From Paramacrobiotus metropolitanus (lineage: Eukaryota > Tardigrada > Eutardigrada > Parachela > Macrobiotidae), in NCBI RefSeq assembly GCF_019649055.1, contig NW_026570354.1, forward strand, positions 248,001-312,000: DNA of 64,000 nt. Direction: 5' to 3'. A program made the position numbers and the translations under genes. Every line of letters begins with the position of its first letter. Within the stretch, counting starts at the first letter, position 1. The notes under the pieces were generated by a model, which did not search any database, was not told the DNA's origin, and was given only the letters and a program-made list of their open reading frames with translations. This document shows positions 1-12,941 of the stretch, piece after piece.

Positions 1-2451
1 GCCCGGCACTGGCCTGACGCTGGACGCAGGGGATCCTTAGTTTCCTTCCGCTGCAGCGAAAGGGGCGCAACGCATCCCAAGTTGCGCAGAAATACTGGGC
101 ACCGAAATGTACCGAAATTAATTCATTGCCGGTCACTGCACGGATTAATCACGGAGGAACGGTCAATCAATGAGACGAAGTGCATATAATAAATATACAT
201 ATAAAAGATTTCCTTCGTTATGTAAACACGTGTGCTCTGCAGTATAAGAATAGGAGCATCCCGATGTCGGCTGTTACATCTCTGTTGTTTAGCTGCATCG
301 GTTGGAAAATAATGCACGATTCATGCCAGTGAAAAACGCAGCAAATGACATTGAACAGACGGAAAAAGAACGCCAACAACAATTTATTTGTGAAGGCTGT
401 ATTTGTGCCCACGGGACACAGTCGACAATAATCAATTATTATTTTCTTGCATGGCAGCACAGTATGCAGGCGGGAAATGCGGTTACAGTAAACTAGACGT
501 CTGCACAGGTGACCGTCATAAATAAATGTTATACTTACGTTACTTATATTGCCGCACTATACGCATCTATGTACTGTATACAATTGTTTCTGTGCGGTGC
601 TGGAAGGTACATGACAACGCCAGAGCTATTATGAACGCTGTTTATAACTCTGAGGCGAATTGATTCGTGTAAAGTTAATACGAGTAATTCCATAAAATAA
701 ACGCTATGCGTGGTGTTGTATACGAGTGGTTAAAATTAAAACACGATGCCTGCTCGTGTCGACACCGTGCAATCCATTGCGCAGTTCGGCTGCGTGTTCT
801 ACCTGCAGGTACAAAACGAAACGTTGAAGTACAGATACAGCAGGCAGCATGAAAATCCTATTTAATGAAAAATGCCGCAAAACGAAGTAATGTTTAAATG
901 CTGACTGAAATTTACCGGTCATTGCCGACCCTAAATTACCACTAAACCACTGCTCTGCCCAGCCTGCATGAAGGCCGCCGAGAATTAGCAATTTAGTAAA
1001 AATACGAGTACTAACTTTTTACAACCTGCACCTTCTTCTCCACAGCAGAAAGTATGTGCTGGGCCTGTTCTCGGGTCCGGTACATGTCTGTTTATAAATA
1101 TCGTGCTGGTTAATTGACTCATTCATAAAAAAATAACCTCTCTACAGATATATATTGCCAGGTTAGCACGTCACCATGATTGTCATGGCGTGCTGTCCGG
1201 CGCAACACTGTACAACTTGTCCCACGAAGTGAGCACGTTACAATTTGCCGTGCCAGACTGCCAGTGCTGTACCCATTTACTGTACTGTACGCAGTGCACT
1301 ACACTTTACAACAGCTGTTCCATCTCGATGGCTCTGGCAAATGGTTATAAATAAATTAAAATGATAATAATTATTCTTATGTATAAATCAAACTGTTCTG
1401 CTACTAACATCACTATACTCGTACAGTATGCGCGTACGTACTTTCAAGCATCTTATGCCGCGAGTATGTGAGTGTACTGCACGATTCTACACGACCAGCA
1501 TTTGTTGTTGTTGTTTACATACTTATTGTTTTATGGTTCTTGTTGTAGGTTATTAATTTTAATTAAATAAAATCGATCAGCTGTTGCAGCTCATCAGTAT
1601 ACCGGTTACCATTGCAACACTCGCAACATTTGCCGTATTTTTCCTATAAATTACGGCTTTAAAGGTCACTTTCTCGCTGTATCACATTTAAGAGCAGCAA
1701 GTGCTTTTGAAAGTACAGTACTTAGGCCTTTACTGGAGCTGAATGTGAAAGCGTTGTGTAACATAATAACAGGAGAGGTGCGAGAATAATAAGAATTAAA
1801 ATGCTGATTGTCTTTACGTAACTTATTGGTACATAAAAAATGGTAGCGATGCCGTTTTCCCACCGGATGTCAGTATGCGCAGTTAACCACGCATTTCCGC
1901 GTATGTTTGGCGAGCTGACTTTTGCCAGTCAAGATTTTAAGGATTAATGCCGAGGGATACAGTTTGATTGTTGATTTTCTTATAAACCTGTCCGCTTCGC
2001 TTGTTTTACCGACTGGACTGGGTTGAATCAACTAAACAAATCCAACCCATTATGCTGATTGCTCTTGCCAAGCCCTCCATTGTCAGCTGCGCCTTTGTCT
2101 GTTTACTTAATGGTACGTTCACAACTCGTAAGGGAAATGGCACTTTTCGAGAACTAGTTATGATTCCGCAAAAAAAGACACCATCTCCGTAAATCACGAT
2201 TTTATTGTATATGTATATATAACTTTGGCCATAGAGTGACAATACTTATTCCTTAAAATACCTGTGGATTTAATGAGCCATAAGTCGGCTAACTCGTCTA
2301 ACATACCTAATCGACATTTCACTACTAACCGTAAGCTGTAGTATTTCGTGTAAAATTCTTAGTAACCTGCAACAGTTCTATTAATATAACTGGCGAGCTA
2401 ACCGTTAATGATTGAAAGGGTGGCCTTACTTGTGCATTGTCTAATTTGCAG
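1..2451. other. Spacer upstream of the first Ly6-type gene
   Basis: AT-rich sequence with only short open frames and no recognisable domain. The downstream gene needs an upstream exon encoding a signal peptide, ending one base into a codon, so that exon should lie here or further left. I did not find a convincing ATG plus hydrophobic run plus donor. Nothing else is supported. Confidence 0.4.
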
Positions 2452-3855
2452 CAATGTGCGTCGGGGGACTGAAGTGCTACTCGTGCAAGTTCGGCGACGA
2501 TGCCAACCAGTGTCAGGGCGCCGGAAGTGGCAAGGTGCAGGAGTGCCCGGCTTCGAGCAAGGTCTGCCAGATCGGCGTCGGACTGCGCCACGTGCCCGCC
2601 AAGAACAACCAAGTCGGTAAGCAACCTAGTTAACAAGCTACTGTCGCGATCCAACAGGCAATATCGGAGTGCTTAATTGTCCGCTTCTGTCTACTTAATT
2701 AAGATGCAATTTATTCAGCTTCTTTAACGATTTACTACAATTAAACAGTAGACTAATTTACTACAGTTTAAATGTATTTTATCTGTCTGTATAGCGCCGG
2801 TGATGGGGCGGCAGTGCGGGAACGACAGCGAGCAGAACCAGCGGCTGTGGTCCAAGGCGGTCGCGGCCGGCGTCAAGATGATCTGCGAGATGATCCCGCG
2901 CTCCGAGAAGGACGCCGGCCTGCGCGGCATCGACCGGCGCTGCGTCTGCGCCACCGACACCTGCAACGGCGAGATCTGGGACGAGGTCATGGTTGTACCC
3001 TGCATGAAGGTCAGCCAACGCCTGCAGACTGCAGTACATTACATGGCTTCTTCTAGTATAAGGACGAATTTGTCAGTGCTCTCAAAATAATGCGCAAATA
3101 AATCAACATTTAAAAACAAGCTGGAAAGCATAGAAATAATTAATTTGGATATGTGCAGACCAACTGGAAAGACGGCGAGGACCCGGAAACGGCCACGCTG
3201 GGAACGAATTCGCTAAACAACGTCAACGACAGACTAAATAAAGGCACGTACGAGACTGTTTGCGGCTACTGTGCTGCAATAAAAAATCCAAGAAAGGTTT
3301 CGACAATGCAACATAATTAAATAATCAATTATTAATTTAACGGTTTTCTTTAACCGTAGTATTTGTGCAAAGGTCACAGATAATTACGTTTCTTACGACG
3401 CCAAATAGAACATACATCCCGAGGTAATAAAGGTCACTTTCGTCTAAGGAAGTTGTTGATTTTCGGCAGGCGAGGACGGACTGGGTTTGGGAGCGATTAT
3501 CGGGATTGCCGTGGGCGCGGTGAGTGTCTTTGTGTTACACTGCCGTAGCGGTGGGCACGTTAGCGCGAGCAGCGACTGCTTATCCGCCGGCAGGAGTTTG
3601 TACGGTTCAAATATGCGCAGTGCTACTAAGTAATGTCGGTACATGATTTGTGTGCACCAGGTGCTATTCTTGGCGCTGATGGCGTTCGTGGTGTGGTACA
3701 TGTTCTTGCGGAAGAAGAAGGAGCCGGAGGAAGAGGAGAACGAGGACGACAAGAGCGGCGCGACTTCCGGCGCGTCGGGACGGACATGGGACGAGGAGGA
3801 GGATCCCGACACCGGCCTGAAGAAGTACAAGACGGAGCTGAAGCCCACCGATTAA
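2452..3855 (+). CDS. Ly6/uPAR (three-finger) domain transmembrane protein, paralogue 1 (5' exon missing)
   Basis: Five exons are visible: 2452-2616, 2795-3009, 3159-3243, 3470-3519 and 3661-3855 (TAA). The joined frame gives about 236 residues. The ectodomain carries ten cysteines, starting with KCYSC and ending with RRCVC...TCN, which is the LU (Ly6/uPAR) signature including the closing Cys-Asn. A stalk follows, then one membrane segment (GAIIGIAVGA continuing into LFLALMAFVVWYMFL), a stop-transfer RKKK and an acidic tail ending ELKPTD. Most family members are GPI-anchored; this one ends in a transmembrane helix and tail. The third intron appears to start with GC (3244-3245): only that donor keeps the helix in frame and matches the phase in the paralogue. 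The first exon begins mid-codon, so a signal-peptide exon lies upstream and was not found. A tandem paralogue follows 1.6 kb downstream. Its role is unknown; a receptor or adhesion function at the cell surface is inference. Confidence 0.8.
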
Positions 3856-5415
3856 TTACCCAGCTGCACCGTACCGCAGCGGTTAAGTAATGCACTGCTT
3901 CCCTTTGCCGGTGGACTGCCTTAATTGCCGCTGGGATAGCTGCTCGCTACACTGCAAAATGGACGCTGAAAGAACCTGCTTCCGGTCCACGCTTGTTAGT
4001 CGGAAGTCAATGCAGTGCCGCAGCGACAGGCTGACAACTGGCCGATCGGCACAGCGGGTCTGTAGTTATCCCGGATGACCTTTGCGGTGTCGCTGGAATG
4101 GAATACCGGCCGGTCACGGGACTCTGCGCCGCCGGGTCCAGAGATACGCTGCACGATCCGGATGTCCATCGGCCGATCCAGTAACGAAGCAGTACTGCCA
4201 GCTGCAGATACCCGTGTTTACAAAGGTCATCACGACGAGACAAGGCGGGGCCTGCGGGTGTTTGCCATCCATGCACGATGTAGTCCGTGGCTGAGAGATA
4301 ATGTTATTTACTAAATTGGCGATTCTTGTTTGTACTCTGTATTATAACCTTTTGTCGAGTGTTGCCGACGCGTATACGTATGACCTGTATGCCGATGAAC
4401 AAATGTACGGGGTCTTTTTTATCATTTTATTGTACAAAATGGCTTATGTACGGAATTGCATTTTTTCCGGGATATAAGTTTCTATTTTCTGGGCCAGCAA
4501 GAAAAGCACATGCTTCTTGTTGCATTTTATTTTATTTTTTTGGAAGTATTGTGCTGGCCGCAGGTTCAAGGTCATCGCTAAGGAAGAAAAATGCGCAGAG
4601 AACCCGAGTATGCGTGGCTCTTGGCATGTACGCGTGGTGGACTACAAATACCGCTGAATTAACATAATAATAATAATAACAATAATTATTATTAATTACT
4701 GAACAGTGAACACTACACGGATACCGCACAGGCGGTACGATCCGCAGTTTGATTGCGCAGTGGCCAGTGCAGTTGGAGTTCACTTCGCGACCATCCTGAC
4801 ACTACGTATATAGCGCGCAGCCGCAGTTCGATTTCTTGGCCACGGCGAGCGGCGCAATTAGCAGTCTGAAATTATTCTGCGCCGTATAATTAGAGATACA
4901 TTATCAACAAATGTGACAGCGCTGGTACAGTGTGAACCGAGCTGGATTTGCGGGCGTGGCGATCTGCGGACGAGTTCTTCAGCAGATACATGTACAGTTG
5001 CTGTCAACTGAACATGTAGCGTTATTATTTGGCTATATGCTGCGTTGTCTGTATTAATTATACAGCATCTGTTTATGGTTCCCGGTCCGATTTACTAGTG
5101 GAAAGCAGATAACCGCGCGTTGATTAAGATAACGTGTTATTAGTTTATAATAAGAATAGTATCATAAGGCCTTTGGGGATCGACGACGGCGTTCCGCGGA
5201 AGAGTTGGGGAATATCATCGGCAGTTCAGTTGATAGCGGCCGTACGATGGACGTTATACCGGCCGTGTGAGATAATCTTTGCCGCCGGGGAAGGAATCGG
5301 CTGACCTGCTGCATGAGCTGGGCGATGTGGCCTGCCTTTGCAATTGCACTGCGCCGGAAATGCCCCTGAACTGGCAATGGCCTTGTTAAGGCGGCGCCGC
5401 CCGCTGTCTAGCCGC
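3856..5415. other. Spacer between the two Ly6-type genes
   Basis: No gene recognised. The first 450 bases after the stop of the upstream gene are GC-balanced and probably hold its 3' UTR. The block at about 5160-5415 is GC-rich compared with its surroundings and may be the 5' UTR or promoter of the second gene. No clear poly(A) signal or core promoter could be assigned. Confidence 0.4.
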
Positions 5416-7380
5416 ATGGCCCTGTACCTCGTCGGCAGCCTGTTTTTTCTCGATAGGTACAGACTACAGATTCAGATGCGGTAAACGAATTAATTACCGT
5501 TGACGTGTGCTAAAATGCAGCTGTAGAAATGACGTCGTGTAAACTGTGACGAACTCGAATTAAATAAACAGCTGAGAAATATAAAATGAATATTATACAT
5601 GGTGTAATGGTAGGTAGGTCGGTGGAGGGTCTGCAGTGCTACGAGTGCAAGTACGAGACGGACGCCGGCAAGTGCATGGACCCGGCGTCCGGCAGCCTCA
5701 AGACCTGCGCCGCCGCCAGCAACGTCTGCCAGATCGGCACCGGACTGCGCGCCGGCTCCCCGGACACGTCCAAGCTCAGTACGTAGACGTCTCCCGTTAA
5801 TTTTGCTGTGCACTGCTAGCTAGTGACTTTTGCTCCCGTTGGCATTGTCATTGTCCTAGATATAACGAGTAATATGTCCTGGTTGTAACGTTGATGAATG
5901 TATATACTGGTATATACAGCGCTGGTGATGGGACGGAACTGCGGGCGGACGGACGCCCAGACGATCGGGAAGAACACGCGGCTGCTGGCCAAGAAGCCCG
6001 CCAACAGCCAGATGATCTGCGAGACGCTGCAGCGCCAGGACGGTCCGGGCACGCTGCAGGTGGACCGGCGCTGCGTGTGCAGCACGGACAAGTGCAACGA
6101 CGAGATCTGGGACGAGGTCATGGTCCATCCGCTCATGCAGGTACAGCGTCCGCCCCTGTACCTGTACGGGTCAGCGAGCGCCTAATACTGTTTATGCCCT
6201 ACACTGAGTACGTGACATGGGACGTATAATATTATACTACAATAGATGGAGCAGTTGATATAATTGATAATAATTATGACTGTTTCCAAGTTTGTTAATT
6301 GTACGTGCACTGTGGCCAGCAATCGATCACCACTTGCACGCGTACAGTATCTCCATAGGACTGTACAGCGCAAGCTTCACTGCATCCTGACTGTACAGTG
6401 TGCACCTGTCTTAACAGAGCGACTGGGAGGCCACCAACGCCGACCCGGTGATCCCCACGCTGGGCAGCAACTCCGTTTCCGAACTGGAGAAAGCCACCGA
6501 CGCCGGTAAATGCACTTCCACTTAAGCTAGTGCTACCCTGTAAAGTGCCGCACGATACACCGGTAGCTGTATTTTGTACAGACGCGCCGTATACGCGTGT
6601 ATAAATATCGTATCTTACAATATCATGTACATTTATACATACGTAATTATGTTAGCTTCCCGATACCAGATAAATTTATGCAAATCTTCGACGCCGCACA
6701 CGGCCCACAGATATTGTTACGCAGAAATGGATACATATTTATTGATTTCTCATAAGACATAGTCCTGCAGTTAGTCGGCGTGGTTACAGTCTTACGGAGC
6801 TCGAGTACAGACGTACAGTAACATCGTAATATGACTATTACAGGACCGGACATGGCGGTGATCATCGCGGCTGCTCTCGGCGGGGTGAGCCAACAATAAG
6901 CCGCGTTTTTAATATTTTGTTTGTAGTACGGTGCGCTGTGCTGCTGGTTCCGTTTTTTTGCACGGCAGTACATGTATCGTAATACAGCTCAACTGCTAAC
7001 TGTTAACTGCTCTTCGACAAGTGCAGCCTATATAGAATAGTATCATTAATAGTGTTCTTATCAAACCGGTAATCTTCAGCTTAATTGTGCTGTAGGCACT
7101 GTGATTGTAGCATTCCTTATAGCCATAGGCCCATAATATTATGCCAAGCTGAAGAGTATACATAATGTACACAGTGCAGATATGTTAAGCGTAGAATACA
7201 GACCTTGCTGGTGATTCAACTTGTACAGATACGATTTGTACTAATGTTGCCCTTATCATTGAGCAGCTACTGGTCATTGGACTGGTCCTGCTGGCGGTGT
7301 GGTGGTTCGTGCTGCGCAAGCGAGGCGGCGCGGAGGAAGACGAGGAGGAGGACGAGGAGAACACGAGCGGCGCCTCGGGA

Positions 7381-7413
<33 letters not shown>

Positions 7414-7491
7414 ACCTGGGACGAGCAGGAGGACCAGGCCACCGGCCTCAAGACCTACAAGACCGACCTCAAGGCGCCCGCCATACCCTGA
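5416..7491 (+). CDS. Ly6/uPAR (three-finger) domain transmembrane protein, paralogue 2
   Basis: Secure exons: about 5618-5778, 5920-6140, 6418-6505, 6844-6884 and 7267-7491 (TGA). A candidate first exon at 5416-5456 starts with ATG, encodes a short hydrophobic run (MALYLVGSLFFLD) and ends at an AG|gtacag donor. With acceptor 5617 it reads in frame and gives 258 residues; this exon is tentative, and an acceptor four bases earlier is also possible. The LU domain begins LQCYEC and ends RRCVCSTDKCND, with the same cysteine pattern and exon borders as paralogue 1. The membrane helix comes from the last two exons (VIIAAALGG, then LLVIGLVLLAVWWFVL) and is followed by basic residues. The acidic tail holds a Ser-Ala run from a TCGGCG microsatellite (about 7381-7406), then a motif shared with paralogue 1: RTWDEQEDQATGLKTYKTDLK compares with RTWDEEEDPDTGLKKYKTELK. 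The tandem arrangement and shared introns indicate gene duplication. Confidence 0.82.
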
Positions 7492-8634
7492 TCGCCATCG
7501 TACTCTCCGAATTCACTAAACCCTGGAGAAGTCCCAGGCAGCTGGATATATGCAGGATGCAGCGACCTCTCGCCACTGCCGGAGTATACTCGTATATGAA
7601 GTGGCGTGAAGTCTGTTGCTGACCGGTGATCACCGGGCAATCACTGCACTGCACGCGTGGGACAACGCACTCCAGATACACCGGTACCCTTGCGTCCCGC
7701 GCCGGTCCCGGCAATGGTTGACTGTCATCTAGGTGATGTACTTCCGGCGGCTACGGCATGAGCATCACGCGACCGCAGTTGCTGGCTCGTTGATGCACTC
7801 TGTATTACTAATTGTCAGTGAAAACGCTGCTGTTGCAAATTGCCGCGTCCTGTCACCTGTGGCTGTCGCCCGTTAGAAGCCGGCTGTCTGTATACTGTAT
7901 ATATGAATATGAGTTTGTGCAACCGTGGTTTCCTGCTTTGCGGCTTGCGCTATTTTCTGTTATTTTTCTTATCTTATTATTTATCTTCTGAAGTTTCTTT
8001 TTTGCCTTATTTTGTGCGAAAAATATTGTGCTTTATGTTTTGCTTTATTTTGTGCGAAAAATATTTTGCTTTATTTTGTGTTTTTATTTTGCCGTTTTGC
8101 GAGCTGTGTAATCGACTAATCGTTGTTTTCGTCCAGTAAACGAGTGGAATAGTTGTAGTAAACTGGCATGTTTGCTGATCATGAAAAAACAGCAGTTCGG
8201 TTGTCGCCTGGTGGCGAGGCAGAATTCTCCGTGAAAATTACGTAAATACAGGCCATAATACAGCATCTTGTGCGTAAACGCTGTAACAGATACATAATCT
8301 ACACGTCTTTACAAACTTTGCTATAATACTATATACACGTTGCACAGATCAACTGGTCAGTGACTATATCCGCGTTTGCCACTAACACCGGTCAACGTGA
8401 TCAGATCCAGAAGCAAATCTCAACAAGAGAGAGTAGAGAGCCAGAGACCAGTAACAATGTCTGCGCCGGAGCCCAGTCTGCTCCCTTTCTCAGCACTATC
8501 ACTGCGCTGCCAGTGCCGACACAGACAGCAGCAATCACAGGGACATCACCGAGTAATCAAGATCAGCTTGGAGTCATGGCTTTTCCCAAAGGGTCATCTC
8601 GTCGCGTCCCGCCCGCTGATGGAACGTGTCGGCG
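7492..8634. other. Convergent spacer between Ly6-type paralogue 2 and RhoBTB
   Basis: 3' flanks of two convergent genes. An AT-rich imperfect tandem duplication lies at about 8008-8085 (ATTTTGTGCGAAAAATATT repeated twice). The open frames through it are low-complexity and not convincing. No RNA gene was recognised. Confidence 0.4.
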
Positions 8635-11600
8635 CTAGTGGCTGCAGAGCAGCAGACGCCAGCGGTGGGAGACGCGGCGCCGCAGCGGCGGCTCGCTGTT
8701 GGCCCGTCCCGCCTCCGGCTGGTCCACACTGGCCGCGTCGCCCTTGGCCGCCTGTCGGCGCACCGCTAGCGAGAAGCGGCTGCGGCGTTTGCGCCGCAAC
8801 TTGCTCAGCATCTCCTGCCGCCGCCGCTCCAGACTCTGCGACGATTATCAACTGATTTATTCTGTCTATACTCGCATGGTTGATGTCTCAGCTCACCTGT
8901 TCGTAGAGATCGTACTCGGAGATGTACCAGACCGGCGGCCAGCGCTGCTGCGCCAACATGGCCTGGTGGTGCGGCGACAGACTGCGCAGCTGCGCCAGAT
9001 GGTGCCGGTAGATGAACACGTAGTGCGTGGCGATGAAATTCAGGCACCAGGTGTGCAGATAGTGCCCGTGGAAGGCCTCGGCCGGCTCCAGCAGCTCCAG
9101 ACTGCGCTGCGCCATTAAACACTCGGTGAACGCCGGCGTCTGCAGTTCCGCCTCGGCGCCGGCGCCGCCGCTGTGCGGGCTGCTGCCCAGCATGAGGTAG
9201 GTGCCGATGATGTGCTCCTGGATGAGCTCCATCAGCCGCGGCAGACACAGCCGGTCCGCGGCGGCCAGCACATCCATGGCCTCGTACATGTCCCGCGGAC
9301 GCGGACACTTGTCGACGTATAAAAAGTGCAGGCAGTGCGCCAACGTGTCCCGCTCCAGATCCGGCATCGGGACCTGCCGCTTCCAGCGCTCCTGGAAGGT
9401 GCCGCACAGCATGGCCGCCATGAAGGAGGAGCGCTGCGTGACCAGCGCCCGCGAGGCCGGGAGGACGCTGCCGTCGTCCAGGACGAACTCCACGTCGGCC
9501 AGCACCCCCGGCCCGTACTGGCTGCCGCTCTGTCCCTTGCCGGCCGCCCCGGGGTCGCTGCTGGGCTCCGTGACGAAGGCCACCAGCTTGGCGTCGCGCT
9601 CGGCGAGGAATTCCAAGCCTAGGGCCGCGTTGCCCTCTCGTCCTCGCCGCTGAGGCGGTTGGCGATCATCTTGGTGAGGTTCTTCAGTCCCCAGTCCTGG
9701 CTGAGCATCTGCAGCGGCTGCACCGTCTCCGGCGTCATGTCCAGCACGCCCAGGTACAAAAGTGCAGCAGCTGCTCCAGACACCGCCCGATGAACTCGCC
9801 GCGCAGCACCACGCGCAGGACGCTGCGTCCGCTGGGCTCCTCGGCGGCGCAGAGCACCTCGTGGAAGCAGGTGTGTCCGCTGTGCGCCACGGCCGCCGCG
9901 GAGAGGCCGCCCTCGGAGACGGCGCTGGTCAGCAGTTTGTACAGCTCCGCGGACGCTGTATCGGGGAATACTTAATTAGTATTGCTGCTTTGGTCAAACG
10001 ATGAACGGTCTTACCGGCCGCCAGCAGCACCCGGTGCGCCCACACCGAGACGCCGTCGCCGCACAGCATCTCCACGTCGGCGAAGACCGCGTCCTCCGTG
10101 GCGCTGGCCGTCGGCGCCGTGGCGCACGGAGCCACCAGCAGCCGCGCCAGATCGTCCACCAGCGTCGACTTGGTGGTGGCCTGCTCCGGCGAGGGCGGCG
10201 CCGGGATCAGGTAGGGCGACTGGAACTCAGCGTTGCGCACCTAACAAGACCAATACGTCACTTAATTAGCCGGTAAATGAATTAACGCGCGGTTAAGCAT
10301 CGGTTTACGCATCGGTTTAAGTGGACTGACGTGTTTGAGGTGGGAGGCCCAGAAGCGCGTCTGCCGGCGGTGCACGAGCGCCGCTCTGACGCAGTTGGTG
10401 AAGACGGAGCGCACGCCGAATCCCGAGAGGACGCTGGTCTCGTAGTAGGCCACGGCGCCGATCTGGGCCGTCACGGCGCGGCCCTTCTCCGGCAGCAGGA
10501 TGTCGGCTTCCTTCACGCGCCTATTTACGTATTTATTAGCGGATCAGCGGCCACGTTAACACTGAAGATGCCCACGCCTAGCGTTAATTACACCCACTTG
10601 CGCTCGTCGCGAACCACCTTGGCGTAGGCCGGATCTTTATATAAATGGCGCAGATCGTTGCGGCATCCGATTAGTACAATGGGTATTTTGGGGCAGAAGC
10701 GCCGGATTTCCGGCCACCATTTGTCCACGCAGTGCCGCAGCGAGGCCGGGTTGGCCACCGAGAAGCACAGCGCCACCACGTCGCTGCGCCCTGCAATCAA
10801 CGTCATGCTTGCGCTAATGTGTCTCCACATAACTGCTGCATTGACAGTACACCATTGCGTACTGTGATTGCAGCAGCCATGTAAAATACACACACACGGT
10901 GACATGCCTAACTAACCCACGCTCCCAAATATCGGCTAACGCCTTTAACGCTAACTTTGCCAATTTCAAATTTAAACGTACTATTGAATTGTCATCGGCG
11001 GCAGTACATGCTTACAAAATTTCAGTGATTCTGTTCGAAAGGTTATAAGTACGGTTATATTTTCGAAAATCATCTAAAATGATCTCCCAACATCGACCAC
11101 ATTAGGAAATGTGTATGAATAAGCTCCTCCAACAACAGACACTAGTAAGGCATTAAAATGGCCATTTCAAATACTTTATCGTCTATGTAAATACTGAGAA
11201 TAAAAATCATTGAAATATCCGCATATTAATTACTCTTCATACGACCAGTGAACTGTATGTACTGTATATCAGTACAACGGTTAATTACAGCCAGGTAGCT
11301 AAATAATTCTGATTATGATTTGTGACTGTTATAATGGCAGTGGATAATAAAAGGGTTCGGCTCGTAATTATCGCGCCTGGTTGGCGGTAATCCGAAATAA
11401 TCAAAAAGAGGCAGAACAGCGTAAAGAGGCAGCCAGATGAATTAATCTGAGAAAGGGGCGAGGCGTAATTAAAATTCTTAAGCAAACAGGCGCTCTTGAC
11501 GTCGTCAGAAACACTTTCCTGCCGTCATTTTCATTACTGACTATGTATGTACCGTACACTGTACAGTAGCAGAGAATTCTGCCCAAGCGAGGCGGTATTC

Positions 11601-12941
11601 AATTGAACTCACCGAATGCGAACTTGCGATCCTGGAAAAGCAAACACAGAACTGTCACGTCTACCGCACTTGAGGAAGCGCTCAAGTGGACGCATTCCGT
11701 TAGTCAAAGCGGCGACTGACCTTGTCGTGGCAGCCGAAGGTGTCCCACAGGCGCAGAGTGACGTTGACGTCATCCACGACTTCCCACGAGTTCTCCAGCA
11801 CCTAGGCGCCGCAGCGGGAAGAGAGAAAAACAATTACAGCTAATGAACGGTGCAACGTGACAGCCTGCGTAATATCTGCATATGGACGTAGGTAAAGTAA
11901 TTAATCACGATGCAAGCGCCAAAGTACAACCAGCTGCATCACCGAACAACAAAAGAAATATACGCTTCGGCGTCTGGCATCTCCGCCGCAGCGGGCCAGA
12001 AGCCCCACAATGCGCAGGACAACACAATGCAGCCTCGGGGGAATTCACTCAGCCGGAATTAATCCCGACTAACCTTTGCATTCTCAATTTTGCTAATTGA
12101 AAACTTTCCCTTCCGCTTGCTCAGAATACGCGCCCATGATGACAATGCAGAGAGGGGGGAAATTTAATTTCAACAAATTCAAATTCTTAGTATCGGGAAA
12201 TTCTCATTCTCACCGTCTGCTTGTGATATTAATGAATATGCCGAAAAGATCCGAAGACTTACGCAAGCATTCTAACCCCGCCCGTATTAGCTAAACGAAG
12301 CAATTCGTCATTCAAATACATTTCAGCATCTGTAAAAATACTAAATTTTGTTCTTTTTTCAATTATCGATTTTTCGCCTGTAACATTAATTCGACGGCTT
12401 ATAAGATTATTTTCTGAAGTTTGCAATTAAATTAAATATGAAGCATGTAAGTACAGACAGTCGACTATGAAAGCCGGTTACAGCGTCTTCTTGATAAAAT
12501 TCTAGCTATTAACCCCGAAATTCTCGATGCCAATTGTGCAAGTGCTTCTATATTTATTTCTCGTAAAATATGTTAATCTGTCTTAAAGTGTTTACATTAG
12601 CACAAAGTGTTTTCACTAGGCGCAGATTTAAAATCCCTTCGGGCATGCCAGCTGTACGGGTACCGTAATAAGAATAATAATTTAATTCGAAGGATTCACT
12701 GCGGTAAGCGACGCCCTGAATAATGAAGTAGTGAAATGCGTCAACAGACCTCCTGGTGCTGGTGGTACTGGTCGATGGCCCAGACGGTGGGGACGTGGGG
12801 CGAGCAGAGCTCCTTGAGACTGAACTTGGCGTTGCGGGCGCGCGCGCAGATGAGCCGCGTCTTGCCGACGCCCGAGTCGCCCACCACGACGCACTTGATG
12901 CGCTCCTGCTTGGAGCGCTCGTGGTCCAGGTGCGTCATCAT
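8635..12941 (-). CDS. RhoBTB: RhoBTB: atypical Rho GTPase with BTB domains
   Basis: Eight exons on the minus strand: 12941-12750, 11801-11721, 11631-11613 (19 nt), 10790-10598, 10520-10331, 10240-10015, 9955-8897 and 8835-8635. The joined length corresponds to about 720 codons, close to vertebrate RHOBTB1/2. The N-terminus is a Rho-type G domain: P-loop GDSGVGKT, then [21 protein letters not shown]3 motif DTFG, and GCRNDL where most GTPases have NKxD. BTB regions follow, the last ending [17 protein letters not shown], then an arginine-rich tail ending LLLCSH with no CAAX box. RhoBTB proteins act as substrate adaptors for Cullin-3 ubiquitin ligases. The reading frame breaks twice within the 9955-8897 exon, near 9758-9761 and near 9633-9636, each equal to one missing base beside a short homopolymer. 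With both counted, the phase fits the last exon exactly. That suggests sequence error or very recent damage. The start is the first of two ATGs at 12941 or 12938. Confidence 0.9.
11613..11631 (-). other. RhoBTB: 19-nt microexon of RhoBTB
   Basis: The exon is flanked by a CAG acceptor and a GTGAGT donor on the minus strand. It encodes D-R-K-F-A-F plus the first base of a Gly codon. It supplies the residues between GCHDK (exon 11801-11721) and GRSDVV (exon 10790-10598), which correspond to DRRFAYG just after the G3 motif in vertebrate family members. Without it the neighbouring exons do not join in frame. Confidence 0.85.

Noticed and set aside
2408-2620. 70-codon frame overlapping the first Ly6 exon
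   Set aside because: Out of frame with the cysteine-rich LU domain. It runs through the intron acceptor.
7840-8139. Hydrophobic open frames in the AT-rich duplication
   Set aside because: Phe/Leu/Cys-rich translation of a T-rich tandem duplication; no signal or domain.
8805-9407. 200-codon minus-strand open frame overlapping RhoBTB
   Set aside because: Alternative frame of the RhoBTB exon, rich in Gly/Ala/Arg. The BTB frame carries the recognisable motifs.
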